A DNA stretch of 64,000 nucleotides from Siphonodentalium dalli (lineage: Eukaryota; Mollusca; Scaphopoda; Gadilida; Siphonodentaliidae), in contig CP136061.1 of assembly GCA_032622095.1 (NCBI GenBank), forward strand, positions 65,721,127 to 65,785,126, given 5' to 3'. The notes below the pieces were generated by a model that worked only from the letters and a program-made list of their open reading frames with translations, was not told the origin of the DNA and searched no databases. Both the position numbers and the translations under genes were made by a program. Shown in pieces: positions 46,780-59,100 of the stretch (its first letter is position 1; every line of letters starts with the position of its first letter).

Positions 46780-47730
46780 AAGGACGACCAGCTGGGCGCA
46801 GCCCAGCCGCGCATATGTTGCGCAGCAACATATGCGCAGGTCGTCCTTATACTAAGTTCGCTTTCGAACATGGGCGTCGCCATCTTGAATTAGGGGCACC
46901 GCCATCTTGGATTTGAGGGGCCGCCATCTTGAAACGTCATTGCAATTAAATTAAAACTACAAAATGTTATTTTTCATATAGCCAACATAACAGTATTCAT
47001 TGCGTTAAGGCATTACATGCTTTATTCTTTGAACAATAATCATTACTTAAATCATAAATATTGTCGACCGGACTCGGGTTGCTATGCCATTCGGGAAATG
47101 GCGGAAATTTATGTAAAACTGCAAATTTTCCTTAAGTAGCCACCTCGCGAAAACAACATAATTCATATCGTAAATATCTTGATCGTTTATTATATAACTA
47201 AATAAACTTTTCTTTAGTTTAGTAAATTAGTAGAAGCATGTTCACGTAAACTGTTAGGTTACGTCATATATGTTGTATCCAAAGCGACGTCATATTGGCA
47301 CGCGCATTTTCCCGCGAAAGTTATTGACGTTTTGACAGCGACGCGACATAGCACACAAAGCAGGCATAATGTTGGCATGGTTCGCTTTTTAGGTTTGGTT
47401 GGGTTGACGTTTCATAGTGCATGGCTCCGAGTCCAAGGGTTGTGGAGGCGAGTACAACTAATATTTCATCCAAATTGAGAATGGGCATATACGTGCCAGT
47501 CAAAACATGGCTCCGAGGAGCCACGATCGAAAGGCTGGAAGATACATGTATGAGTACAATATGATAATTATGAGGTAGGCCTATACAGACCCAACCCCCT
47601 ATCACAAGCAACCAACTTCGTGTACGTAATTGGTTATAAGAAATATTTATAGTTAATTAAATCTTGACGTTCATATAAGTAAACACATATTAGTCTGAGT
47701 AGTGCAGGTCGTGACTGCACGGTCGTCCTT
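46780..47730. mobile_element. AAGGACGACC-ended element
   Basis: AAGGACGACC at 46780 and GGTCGTCCTT ending at 47730 are inverted. A second GCAGGTCGTCCTTA is at 46836-46850 and GCAGGTCGTGACTGCACGGT near the right end. Near the left end is a perfect hairpin GCGCATATGTTGC-GCA-GCAACATATGCGC (46809-46837). Copy 1 of the host has GTTTTTTAACCAATTT here uninterrupted; 31 extra bases (47731-47761) also belong to the insertion. GCCATCTTG repeats occur at 46878-46930. Confidence 0.6.
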
Positions 47731-47936
47731 TTTACATGGATTTCAAAGCCATAATTTCTTGTTTAACCAATTTTTGTGCGCCGTTTTTCATCGCGTCGAA
47801 ATTCTGTTTCATGGTATTGTAAAAATTAATGACGTCATTCACGCCTAAACTTGAAAAGCAACAACGCGCCTGCGGCGCGTTGGGGTTGCTATAACGTTAA
47901 ATGATATACCACTACTTGCGATATAGGTATATATAG

Positions 47937-48078
47937 AATACACACGTAGTGTTTCTGAATACCAAATTTACACCACGAGTGGGATTGATGATTTACCACA
48001 CGAGCTTTAGCGAGTGTGGTAAATCATCAATCCCACGAGTGGTGTAAATTTGGTATTCAGAAACACTACGTGTGTATT
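47937..48078. repeat. Long near-perfect hairpin (65-bp arms)
   Basis: The arms 47937-48001 and 48014-48078 are complementary except for about two positions, with a 12-nt loop. Left arm landmarks are AATACACACGTAGTG, ATACCAAATTTACACC and GATGATTTACCACAC. Likely a short foldback element. Confidence 0.85.
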
Positions 48079-48079
48079 T

Positions 48080-48845
48080 TGTTTATACCATGACCGGTAC
48101 AGGAGCCAAAAATGCTATGAAATCGAAATAAACCCACTTAAATTAAGATGATTCTGTCGCACCATTCACAATCATCCCCGCTGTGTTCCCCACACTTGGC
48201 CGTACATCGACGTACACTATCACAGCTGATCAGTCGTATTGATATATTGAATTAGGTCAACATTCAATTGTACGAATATGGTATCATTATAGCCAATTCA
48301 CAATAAACTGTAATAAAACCGCCATAAAATAAACAACATGAATATATATGGGAATACGAATTTAATGAATATAAATATAACACATTGTGGGAATTTTTTT
48401 TTCTCCGCCGTACAGTCAACAGGAAACCACGAAAGTCATTTTGAAATCCACAGTTTGTTGTTCGAGTTTTTTACGTCTATTTCTTGAAATATATGTTCAA
48501 TTTGTTGATCTGGATGTGATTTCCACGGAATTAACTGTTCGTTTTTATCGCATTAGTGAGTATAATATTCAATTGAATCGAAAGTATCAAATTGTTTTCA
48601 TCGCGAGGCGCTACATTTAAAAAATAGAGTCATTTTGATCGAGGTCACGGAAGGTTAATGAAAGGTCAACTCAAATGTAGTTCTACTATGGGTATAAACT
48701 TTAACCATTGAAATGCCATTCAAACGTGTTACCCACAGTAGAAACGTGTTACCCATGGTCGGACTCCTGTTCACACACAGTAGGGTGAACAGCACAAATT
48801 TATTATATAGCATGTTTGTACACAGTACAATAGGGAGTCATGGTA
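48080..48845. other. Non-coding stretch
   Basis: A 77-codon frame at 48387-48620 has no recognisable domain and is not called. No element boundary seen. Confidence 0.3.
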
Positions 48846-49139
48846 TAAATAACGTTAAATGATATACCACTACTACGATATAGGTATATAACGTTAAATG
48901 ATATACCACTATACTTACTATATATATATATAGGCATATAACGTTAAATGATATACCACTACTACGGTATAGGTAGATAACGTTAAATGATATACCACTA
49001 CTTACTATATAGGTATATAAAGTTAAATGATATACCACTATACTTACTATATAGTTATATAACGTTAAATGATATACCACTACTTCCGATATAGGTATTT
49101 AACGTTAAATGATATACCACTATACTTACTATATAGGTA
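48846..49139. repeat. TAACGTTAAATGATATACCA minisatellite, array 2
   Basis: About seven units of 39-47 bp with variable AC(T)TACTATATAGG spacers. It resumes for just over one unit at 54730-54787 after the inserted element. Confidence 0.85.
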
Positions 49140-49265
49140 GGGGAGACCCGGGCAAAGCGGATCACGTATAAGGGTTTCTTGTATAAAATGCAACCGGCAA
49201 TCAGAATTATTAGCACTGTCAGTTTTTAGTCATGGTGGCATAACATTTGACGGATGATGCATTAA

Positions 49266-51806
49266 AGGAATACGGTCCTGAAAAAACAATATTATTTTCT
49301 TTCAATATACCGATAATATATATATAAAATGTCCATTGGGCGCATATAATCTAATATTCGGCCGCCAATCGTTATTTTTATAACGATTAAACAAAATTCC
49401 GAAGTTAGCCGAAGATTTTGTTGTAGACGAAGTCACGTGATCATCAGCCCGATCACGTGATTGTCACATGTAAACAGAAGCATAGCACGTGATCGATCAC
49501 GTGGTAACTCATTGACAACGCATAGATACGCGACGGCGGTATTTTATGTTTGCATGTAGTCGATCGCGGCCTTTGAAGATTGTCGCGTTATCACACTGCG
49601 AATGCAAAACTTCGCCGAAAACATCGCCTTTCTCGTAATTAAATGTTATTATTACTATTATTATATGTATCGCGATGTGTTGTTACTATAAAGCCATGCC
49701 AGTATATTATTCAGTTTTGCGCGCATTTATCTATATAAACGCGTGCTCGTGTTTATATATATTTTTTCGTTACCGGAATAGTCCAAGTTATATTATATAT
49801 GCATATCAAGATTGCATATATACGCGAAGACTTGCATAGTTATTAGGCAATTATCATCTCGTAAACATTCCAATTTCCAGATGCCATTAGTCGTGTGTCA
49901 ATAAAGAGCGTTTCGTTTTAATTTATCGTAACGCGGTAAAACAACACAAAATTGGTTTATTGCTGTCGGATTTAATCAATTATAATCAAGTCATTCATTA
50001 CCAATATGATATGATAAGTTCATTTTTCCTTGGTTATGAATCATGTATATATTTGGGCAATATGGTGTTTATATATATTTCGGAATATTGGTTCCCCCAC
50101 CACAAAACAATCTAGCCGACTGTCACTGATGGAAATTCACTGCATCTATGCATGGTTATTGGCCTATAAAATTAGCACTCTAGCGATGCGGTCTATTGAA
50201 TATCCAGGTCATAAATCGACCTCTATGTGTCAATTACGCATAACAATAGGGTTATAAAATATATAAATGTTCGCCGTGGTTCGTTTAAACATCCAATCAT
50301 ATATAACACTTTTTGAAGGAGGGGTAATAATCCGGTTTAATATTGAATCAATATTGCTGTCGGATTTAATCAATTATAATCAAGTCATTCATTACCAATA
50401 TGATATGATAAGTTCATTTTTCCTTGGTTATGAATCATGTATATATTTGGGCAATATGGTGTTTATATATATTTCGGAATATTGGTTCCCCCACCACAAA
50501 ACAATCTAGCCGACTGTCACTGATGGAAATTCACTGCATCTATGCATGGTTATTGGCCTATAAAATTATACGTCTATTGAATATCCAGGTCATAAATCGA
50601 CCTCTATGTGTCAATTACGCATAACAATAGGGTTATAAAATATATAAATGTTCGCCGTGGTTCGTTTAAACATCCAATCATATATAACACTTTTTGAAGG
50701 AGGGGTAATAATCCGGTTTAATATTGAATCACATATTCAAGTGCTCTTTATTCGCAATATATCGTAATAGTGAACGCTCTTTATTGTGTCAAGGTAAAGG
50801 GACTCGACTTAGAACAGTTGTTCTAGTGATTGTTTACTGATTACAACAATACAGGTCAATACATGTACATGAACTTCCGATATGCATGCTTTATATATCC
50901 TTCCATCATTGTCATAGCAATTTCCGCTTTATTAAACTCTTTTTATTCGTACCATATTAGGAAAACTCTTAACATGGAACGCTCTTTATTGAGCCATGGT
51001 GAAGGAAATGGGGACTTAGAATAGTTGTCATCGTGAATTATTCATCAACATACTCCCCACTTTAACTGCAATTGTATGTATTCGTAACCACGACTGACTC
51101 GTCAAATTAAACGCTCTTTATTTGGTATATGTAATCGGTTTCTGATTTTGCGCAACGAGTTTCCCACAGAAATCCTGCCAAATGTCACGTAAACGAACAT
51201 CGTTTGGAAATGAATACAGCATACGCCTAACTGAGAGTCACTAGAATGAATGAATGATTGTAAATACGGGACACTCGGGGCATATATACGGAAAATTAAA
51301 ACAACATCGCGAACACGCACCGGAATAAAGTTCACATGCCGGCTCGTGTTTTTATAAGCTTTATACGAAAGTGTTATCTACCCCGCTCAATCGTCCCTCT
51401 ATATTTTTTGTCAAAACAATACCGTAACTTTCCAAACAGCACTTAAGACAAATCACAAGTGAAGATAACTCACCGCGCGATGACAATTCACCATGTGTAC
51501 ACAATGCTATTGATATGCCCCCGCGGTGATTCCATTACACTCACGCGCTGATGTCGATTCCGGATTTTCCATCGCCATATAGGTAGACATAATTAACTCC
51601 GACTCCGATTCCCTGTTTTTAATTAGTTTACCTCGCTTGACGTCATGCGAGGTTTTGCGACGGAGATAGCCGACAACCGGTGGTGGTATTATTTATTTAT
51701 TTCTCGGCTTATTTATTACGCGATTTTTATGGGACTTGGATCATTGTGATCACAATAGGGGTGGCTTTCCGACAGAGTTCTGTTGTTTCATCAGGATAGT
51801 AATCCT
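49266..51806. mobile_element. TTAA element, tandem copy 1
   Basis: Begins AGGAATACGGTCCTGA and ends TCAGGATAGTAATCCT, imperfect 16-bp inverted repeats (13 of 16 match). TTAA at 49262-49265 and 51807-51810. The interior carries AATAAAGAGCGTT once near 49910 and the reverse AACGCTCTTTATT at 50776, 50979 and 51109, plus GTGCTCTTTATT at 50742. An internal direct duplication of about 390 bp (49965-50350 repeated at 50352-50735) explains its greater length compared with copy 2. Open frames are short and shared by both copies; none is recognisable. Confidence 0.75.
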
Positions 51807-51810
51807 TTAA

Positions 51811-53970
51811 AGGAATACGGTCCTGAAAAAACAATATTATTTTCTTTCAATATACCGATAATATATATATAAAATGTCCATTGGGCGCATATAATCTAAT
51901 ATTCGGCCGCCAATCGTTATTTTTATAACGATTAAACAAAATTCCGAAGTTAGCCGAAGATTTTGTTGTAGACGAAGTCACGTGATCATCAGCCCGATCA
52001 CGTGATTGTCACATGTAAACAGAAGCATAACACGTGATCGATCACGTGGTAACTCATTGACAACGCATAGATACGCGACGGCGGTATTTTATGTTTGCAT
52101 GTAGTCGATCGCGGCCTTTGAAGATTGTCGCGTTATCACACTGCGAATGCAAAACTTCGCCGAAAACATCGCCTTTCTCGTAATTAAATGTTATTATTAC
52201 TATTATTATATGTATCGCGATGTGTTGTTACTATAAAGCCATGCCAGTATATTATTCAGTTTTGCGCGCATTTATCTATATAAACGCGTGCTCGTGTTTA
52301 TATATATTTTTTCGTTACCGGAATAGTCCAAGTTATATTATATATGCATATCAAGATTGCATATATACGCGAAGACTTGCATAGTTATTAGGCAATTATC
52401 ATCTCGTAAACATTCCAATTTCCAGATGCCATTAGTCGTGTGTCAATAAAGAGCGTTTCGTTTTAATTTATCGTAACGCGGTAAAACAACACAAAATTGG
52501 TTTATTGCTGTCTGATTTAATCAATTATAATCAAGTCATTCATTACCAATATGATATGATAAGTTCATTTTTCCTTGGTTATGAATCATGTATATATTTG
52601 GGCAATATGGTGTTTATATATATTTCGGAATATTGGTTCCCCCACCACAAAACAATCTAGCCGACTGTCACTGATGGAAATTCACTGCATCTATGCATGG
52701 TTATTGGCCTATAAAATTAGCACTCTAGCGATGCGGTCTATTGAATATCCAGGTCATAAATCGACCTCTATGTGTCAATTACGCATAACAATAGGGTTAT
52801 AAAATATATAAATGTTCGCCGTGGTTCGTTTAAACATCCAATCATATATAACACTTTTTGAAGGAGGGGTAATAATCCGGTTTAATATTGAATCACATAT
52901 TCAAGTGCTCTTTATTCGCAATATATCGTAATAGTGAACGCTCTTTATTGTGTCAAGGTAAAGGGACTCGACTTAGAACAGTTGTTCTAGTGATTGTTTA
53001 CTGATTACAACAATACAGGTCAATACATGTACATGAACTTCCGATATGCATGCTTTATATATCCTTCCATCATTGTCATAGCAATTTCCGCTTTATTAAA
53101 CTCTTTTTATTCGTACCATATTAGGAAAACTCTTAACATGGAACGCTCTTTATTGAGCCATGGTGAAGGAAATGGGGACTTAGAATAGTTGTCATCGTGA
53201 ATTATTCATCAACATACTCCCCACTTTAACTGCAATTGTATGTATTCGTAACCACGACTGACTCGTCAAATTAAACGCTCTTTATTTGGTATATGTAATC
53301 GGTTTCTGATTTTGCGCAACGAGTTTCCCACAGAAATCCTGCCAAATGTCACGTAAACGAACATCGTTTGGAAATGAATACAGCATATGCCTAACTGAGA
53401 GTCACTAGAATGAATGAATGATTGTAAATACGGGACACTCGGGGCATATATACGGAAAATTAAAACAACATCGCGAACACGCACCGGAATAAAGTTCACA
53501 TGCCGGCTCGTGTTTTTATAAGCTTTATACGAAAGTGTTATCTACCCCGCTCAATCGTCCCTCTATATTTTTTGTCAAAACAATACCGTAACTTTCCAAA
53601 CAGCACTTAAGACAAATCACAAGTGAAGATAACTCACCGCGCGATGACAATTCACCATGTGTACACAATGCTATTGATATGCCCCCGCGGTGATTCCATT
53701 ACACTCACGCGCTGATGTCGATTCCGGATTTTCCATCGCCATATAGGTAGACATAATTAACTCCGACTCCGATTCCCTGTTTTTAATTAGTTTACCTCGC
53801 TTGACGTCATGCGAGGTTTTGCGACGGAGATAGCCGACAACCGGTGGTGGTATTATTTATTTATTTCTCGGCTTATTTATTACGCGATTTTTATGGGACT
53901 TGGATCATTGTGATCACAATAGGGGTGGCTTTCCGACAGAGTTCTGTTGTTTCATGAGGATAGTAATCCT
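51811..53970. mobile_element. TTAA element, tandem copy 2
   Basis: Same ends as copy 1, 2160 bp, nearly identical, without the internal duplication. The left TTAA is shared with copy 1; the right TTAA is 53971-53974. The host sequence resumes with GATGCATCTATTGG. Confidence 0.75.
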
Positions 53971-54729
53971 TTAAGATGCATCTATTGGTTTGGTTGCTAT
54001 GGTGATTTTGAATTTTGATCCGCTTTGCCCGGCCATTGGGCAAATCGGATCACCACATCGGGCAAAGCGGATCAGCAAACGAATCCTTCTGAAAATGCAA
54101 TAATATTCAACTATTCATATGCTTTTTAGTTTTATTTATTACAATAATACATATTTATCGCAAATAATTAATATCGCGTGTTTGCAAACGCTCAAGTTTT
54201 CCAATTATGGTCATGCTCCGACAAGGCACGAGTTTTGTCGACACATTGACTAAAATTGTCCAAATTCACTTAATCTAATCTAATGTGTACCGGAAGTTAG
54301 TCATGTTATGAATGATCCGCTTTGCCCGATCCGCTTTGCCCAGATCACATCTTTTTACAGTCCGGCGTATTACGCGCGTGTCCTATCAAATATAGCAAAT
54401 TGACATATTGTCTTATTCCACATATATATTGCCTAAGACACCGACAACATTTATTCGGGTATATGGGTATGTGACTATCGACCTGCGCAATAGATATGCG
54501 CAAACGCACAGAAATTACAAATTTGGTAAAATCGTAAAATGTCGACGAAAATGTTCTACTGTGCTACACAATTTTAGTATACCTAGTTCTCTGTGGAAAT
54601 GTATAAAAACTAACCAAACATTAAACGATCTTATTCTAAAATACGGATAGAATCGTAATAATTTGCTAGTATTGAAATAATAAAGGTGATCGGCTTTGCC
54701 CAGGCGATCCGCTTTGCCCGGGTCTCCCC

Positions 54730-54787
54730 TATATATAAAACGTTAAATGATATACCACTACTACGATATAGGTATATAACGTTAAAT
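54730..54787. repeat. Minisatellite array 2, right remnant
   Basis: AACGTTAAATGATATACCAC and one partial unit, the continuation of 48846-49139 beyond the inserted element. Confidence 0.8.
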
Positions 54788-55335
54788 TTTAAAGATGTAT
54801 TCAGGGTTCTGGGCTAATTTTACGCAAATTATATCTTACTGTTGATTTATAGATTCCAGTGTATAAAATGAGACGAGCTACGGGAAATACGCTATGTTGT
54901 TTGTTATTTAATTTTCAGTGCATATTTTATTCCATGCATATCCTATATCATTGTTTCAAAAAGACACCAACATTATTTTGTCAATGTTTCAATTACAAAA
55001 TTACATTATGTTATATGTATAGGTCTAGTAAGCATGCCATTGTTATTGTATGGAACATGACTAAGTACATTTGTATTTGCATAATACATTACCTGAATAT
55101 AGGTGGAAAGTTGGAAATGGACGGCTTACAATGCTATCCAACAGTTACTATATATCGTTTAAACGTTGGTTGATATCCGCTATATATATGTTTGGCGTCA
55201 CCAAATCATGACCTTACCGCCATATATTATGCTTCTTGTTATAAACACCATGCTAACGCGCGTTATAATTGTGTATGTTACAAACACGTGCAACTGAACC
55301 TGATGAATATCACCTTGTATCAATTTGTAAATGAT
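54788..55335. other. Non-coding stretch
   Basis: A 104-codon frame at 54859-55173 is AT-rich and lacks any domain; not called. Confidence 0.3.
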
Positions 55336-55450
55336 TGGAGGGGGAGATGTGACCGAGGGTGGAGATGGGGGTGGCGATGAGGCTGGTGACGAGGCTGCTG
55401 ATGAGGGTGGTGATGAGGGTTGAGAGTGGTGGTGGGTGATGATTGCTGGG
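55336..55450. repeat. GATGAGG(C/G)TGGT-type simple repeat
   Basis: Purine-rich minisatellite with units such as GATGAGGCTGGT, GACGAGGCTGCT and GATGAGGGTGGT. Confidence 0.75.
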
Positions 55451-55974
55451 TGGTGATAACTCCGACGTCATATTCCGTTCACAACAGGGTGGCCATGCCA
55501 AAGCGGCGACTCGCTGTATAGTATGACTTGCAGTCTGCAATAATACTAATGAGTCCGAAGTGCAAAGGATGGCTATGGGTAAGATAACCATAGTTGCATT
55601 GATACGATTCGACTACATTCGGGGACGTGCGTGGTTCGAGGGTTTCGTTACGAATGGGTGGCCCCCTTGGAATGTCCTACCCACATCCCCTTTGAACGAG
55701 ACCGAAAGTCTCAAATCTGGGAAATATTATTTGCAGTCATTGGGTGAGCATTTTCAAATTAGTACCTCAAGTACCTCAGTTCCAACAGACTTTATGTTAA
55801 AGCGTTTCACCTCAATTCCCCATATGGTTTAAAACTTACCAACTGCATGATGACCAATGTATGAAAATATTCTATTTCTGGTCAGGAAGAGTGGTATCAT
55901 GGGTGTCGATATTGACGTTGGGGTGGTTGTACATGTATACTTATCAGCGAGTTATTTTAGGAAATTGTAGCAAG
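55451..55974. other. Non-coding or unrecognised stretch
   Basis: A 90-codon + frame at 55560-55832 (contains RAWFEGFVTNGWPPW) has reasonable composition but no recognisable domain, and I cannot link it to an exon structure. Confidence 0.2.
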
Positions 55975-56102
55975 GCTGATCTGGCTGTGTCAATGGAGCT
56001 TTAGCGATGGGGATATATCGCAGGACGACACATTTCGGGTTTTCGCGGGTGTATCTTCGCGGATGTCTTATTGTTGCAGTATGTAACTTTTACGGCCGCA
56101 TT

Positions 56103-59100
56103 AGTAGAGGCTCTTATGTCCATTTTTTGGCTCCCGTGTGCATTTTGTGAAGAAATATAGCCACTATGCTCATGATGTTGCTTGATATCTCGGGCACCAG
56201 AAAACAAATGTTAACCACCTGGGGGTCGCGACTGGGAGGATTTATGACGTCATCAAGATGGCCGCCATCCAAAATTTCAGAGTAGGCACTGAATCAGTTT
56301 GATTAATAGCTAATAGTGAATTTATGGTAGGAAATATAATATCTCTCTACTGTTGTGATACTATGATAACAGGTTTCACTTTGACAGAACAATGGACCAC
56401 ATTTAATCAAGATGGCTGCCAAAATGGCGACCGAAGTTCGGGAAAATTAATAATTTTCACATATGTCTCTTAAAACATTCACGGTTGTTTGAAATCGGTG
56501 GCTAATAGCAACTTAATTTTAAATACATTTGAATACCTAACCATTTGAACATGATAATATGTCATACTTTGGATCTTAGTCCTACAAAATGTCGTCAAAA
56601 TGTGAATTCATAAATATGCTATGAAATTTTACCAAATATCGATTTTGTAATTCGAGCCAAGTGTTAGCCAGAAAATAGCTGAATTTGATGACAAACATTT
56701 GCAACAGGTTTAAAGATATAGATTGCCATATAATTACAACCAAACAAGTATATCTGTATTCAAGATGGCGACCAAAATGGTTGCCAAAATTTATAAATCA
56801 CTAAAATTTGTCAAATTTTCTTTTGATATCACTCCTAATGTGCGATTTAGTGAATATAGGTGAATATATTTGCTCCATGTTGGCGTAATAACATAGAGAT
56901 ATGAAACAATATGAATAGTTTGTGAACAATGGCTGTTTATACTCAAGAATTCGAGAGAATGAAACGACGAAAATGAGATGAAATCATCAAAATGGCAACC
57001 ATGAACAATTTCAGATTTGGCATTGAGTCTGGGAGGAAAATTTAGATAGTGAAATGATTATGTTTCGCGACCAATAATACCATTGGATCACACTTCCTCT
57101 TGACGGTGCAATTTGGACCTCAAAATCCAAGATGGCTCCCAAAACGGCGACCGAAATTCTAATAATTGATGATTTTTCACACTCGCCTCTTAAATTATTC
57201 ACAGCGGTTTGGAATCAGTGGCTAATAGTAACCTTATTTTGAATACATTATACTATCTAATCATTCGACAACTATGATATGTTAGATTAACATATTGTTA
57301 TCCATATGAATCTAAATTCAGGATGGTGACTCAGATGGTTACCAAAATGGAGAAATCATCCAAATTTGCTAGTTTTCATTGATAACGCTCCTAATGTGGG
57401 TTTCAGTGACTACTGGTAAATACATTTGTTCCCCTGTTGACAGGAATGCTGATACAATCTGATACAATCTGATACAATATGAATATTTTGCGAACAGTAT
57501 CTGCTTATATTCGAGATTTCATGAGAATGGAAACAGAAACCATGAAAAGTAGATAAATTCATCTGATGTTGACCTATTTGAAAATATCCAAATCTGAATA
57601 TATGCATATTACATCCATAATTACATGTACATCGGAATTGTCCTGATTGGGTGACTCGACTGGAGAAAAATCCCTACCTCAACAATAAGGCTGTCGGTAT
57701 TGAGCAATACTTTAATTTCCTACCCTTGATATCGCCCCCCTTATGGTGTTTGGATAAGAATTTTTCACTTGACTCCTGTATTGCTCATGTAATGCCATCA
57801 AACTAAGTCAATTCTACCGAAATGCAGCTGCTCACAGAAATTAATTGAATGGACATCACACAATGCAGTACCCAAAAACAGTAGCGGCATATAATGCGTT
57901 GCCATTACAGACATCTTCCATGTTAACAAGCTTAATAATTAGTGTATACTAAGTCCATATACATGTATAAGAATAGGAGCTAATATTTGTGTGATTCGTT
58001 CTTATTAATATACATGTACGAAAACACAGGGTATACTTTTGTGAAACTGAGAAAATTTACAATTGCTCGTCCTTGAATAACATCTAGTTCAAATTGTGTG
58101 TGCATCAGGGGATTATATGACAGTAATTGCTTTGTCGCAGACTACCAAACGAGAGCGTTCAGATGTTCGCTATATGTGTCTTCTGCGAAAAAGAATCGCA
58201 TTGGCGGATTTCTACCAGACCTCTGCTTATTACATGCGATATATAGCGAGATCGAGAGCTCATAGGTCAACTCACTGACTCCACACCCAAGATTTGCGAA
58301 AGCATGACTGATTTTGATCGAGCTAGGATAGGAAGATAGCCTCATATAATGAGTTCAATTGGTATACATGTGTATTTGAGTTCCACAGAGATAGTTTTCT
58401 GGACATCGCATATACTGCAGGTTCGTTCTGTGTATGATCACCATCTTCCTGTCCAGAACTTATGCACTCATCAAGTTTATATTAGATACAACCATGTCAT
58501 ATATGTCACATGTGTTATCGAAGTTCTTTCATGCGGTCTCATCAAAATGCCATACAAGAAACATATTCACACCAAATTTTCTTTAAATGCCTGCATTTCT
58601 GTAATTGTATCGGCTATCGGCAATGTTCCAGATACAATTGACAATAATTTCTCGCACCAATGCACAGTTCGACTTGGCTGTATAGAGGCAATTCAACTCA
58701 CCGACATGTTGAGGTACATGTTTTATTATTGGGTGGAAAGTTTTGTAGTATTCTTTCCAGATATTTTATACAGGAACATTTGTTATCCCACTACAATGAA
58801 ATCAGGTCTGCAGAAAACTCAGGTCGTTAAACGTTGAAATATTATACCTTCCTGAGCAATAGTTGAAGTCAATTTTAGTTATGGACTCTTCAAATAGCTA
58901 ACAATCCAAAATCTTCTCTCAATTCAAGCATAACATTGTTATCTATTACTTCCAACTTTTGCGCAATATCTATATTCCAAGCTTGTAATTGGCTACTCGT
59001 GAATCCGACTATTATGGTTGTACGGTTTGCCAGCACATTCTATAAACTACATTTGTTCGATGGACAATTAAAGGATTTCGTTCGAGATTGCGGGGTTTCT

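Larger units (their letters stand above)
43068..47891. mobile_element. Helitron-like element, copy 2, with two insertions
   Basis: Nearly identical to 37821-40035 but sits in the 43-bp minisatellite, so the two copies are separate insertions. Its 3' end has AACGCGCC-TGC-GGCGCGTT (47863-47881) ten bases before the terminal GCTA. It is interrupted by an element at 44775-46372 and another at 46780-47730. Both insertions are absent from copy 1, which therefore shows the empty sites. Confidence 0.6.
49140..54729. mobile_element. GGGGAGACCCGGGCAAAGC-ended element with nested insertions
   Basis: Ends GGGGAGACCCGGGCAAAGC and GCTTTGCCCGGGTCTCCCC are perfect inverse copies extending into GGAT(C); TA lies outside on both sides. 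Repeats of GGGCAAAGCGGATCA or its complement recur near 54018, 54045, 54065, 54315, 54330, 54688 and 54706, mostly near the right end. Without the nested TTAA elements it is about 880 bp. No transposase seen, so non-autonomous. TA duplication fits Tc1/mariner-like or similar families; the family is not recognised. Confidence 0.7.

Noticed and set aside
37821-47891. The two Helitron-like copies read as a segmental duplication
   Set aside because: Similarity stops abruptly at both ends and the flanks are unrelated (MITE A versus minisatellite), which fits insertion rather than block duplication.
48838-49080. Frame encoding repeated VYHLTLYTYIV
   Set aside because: It is the translation of the 43-bp minisatellite.
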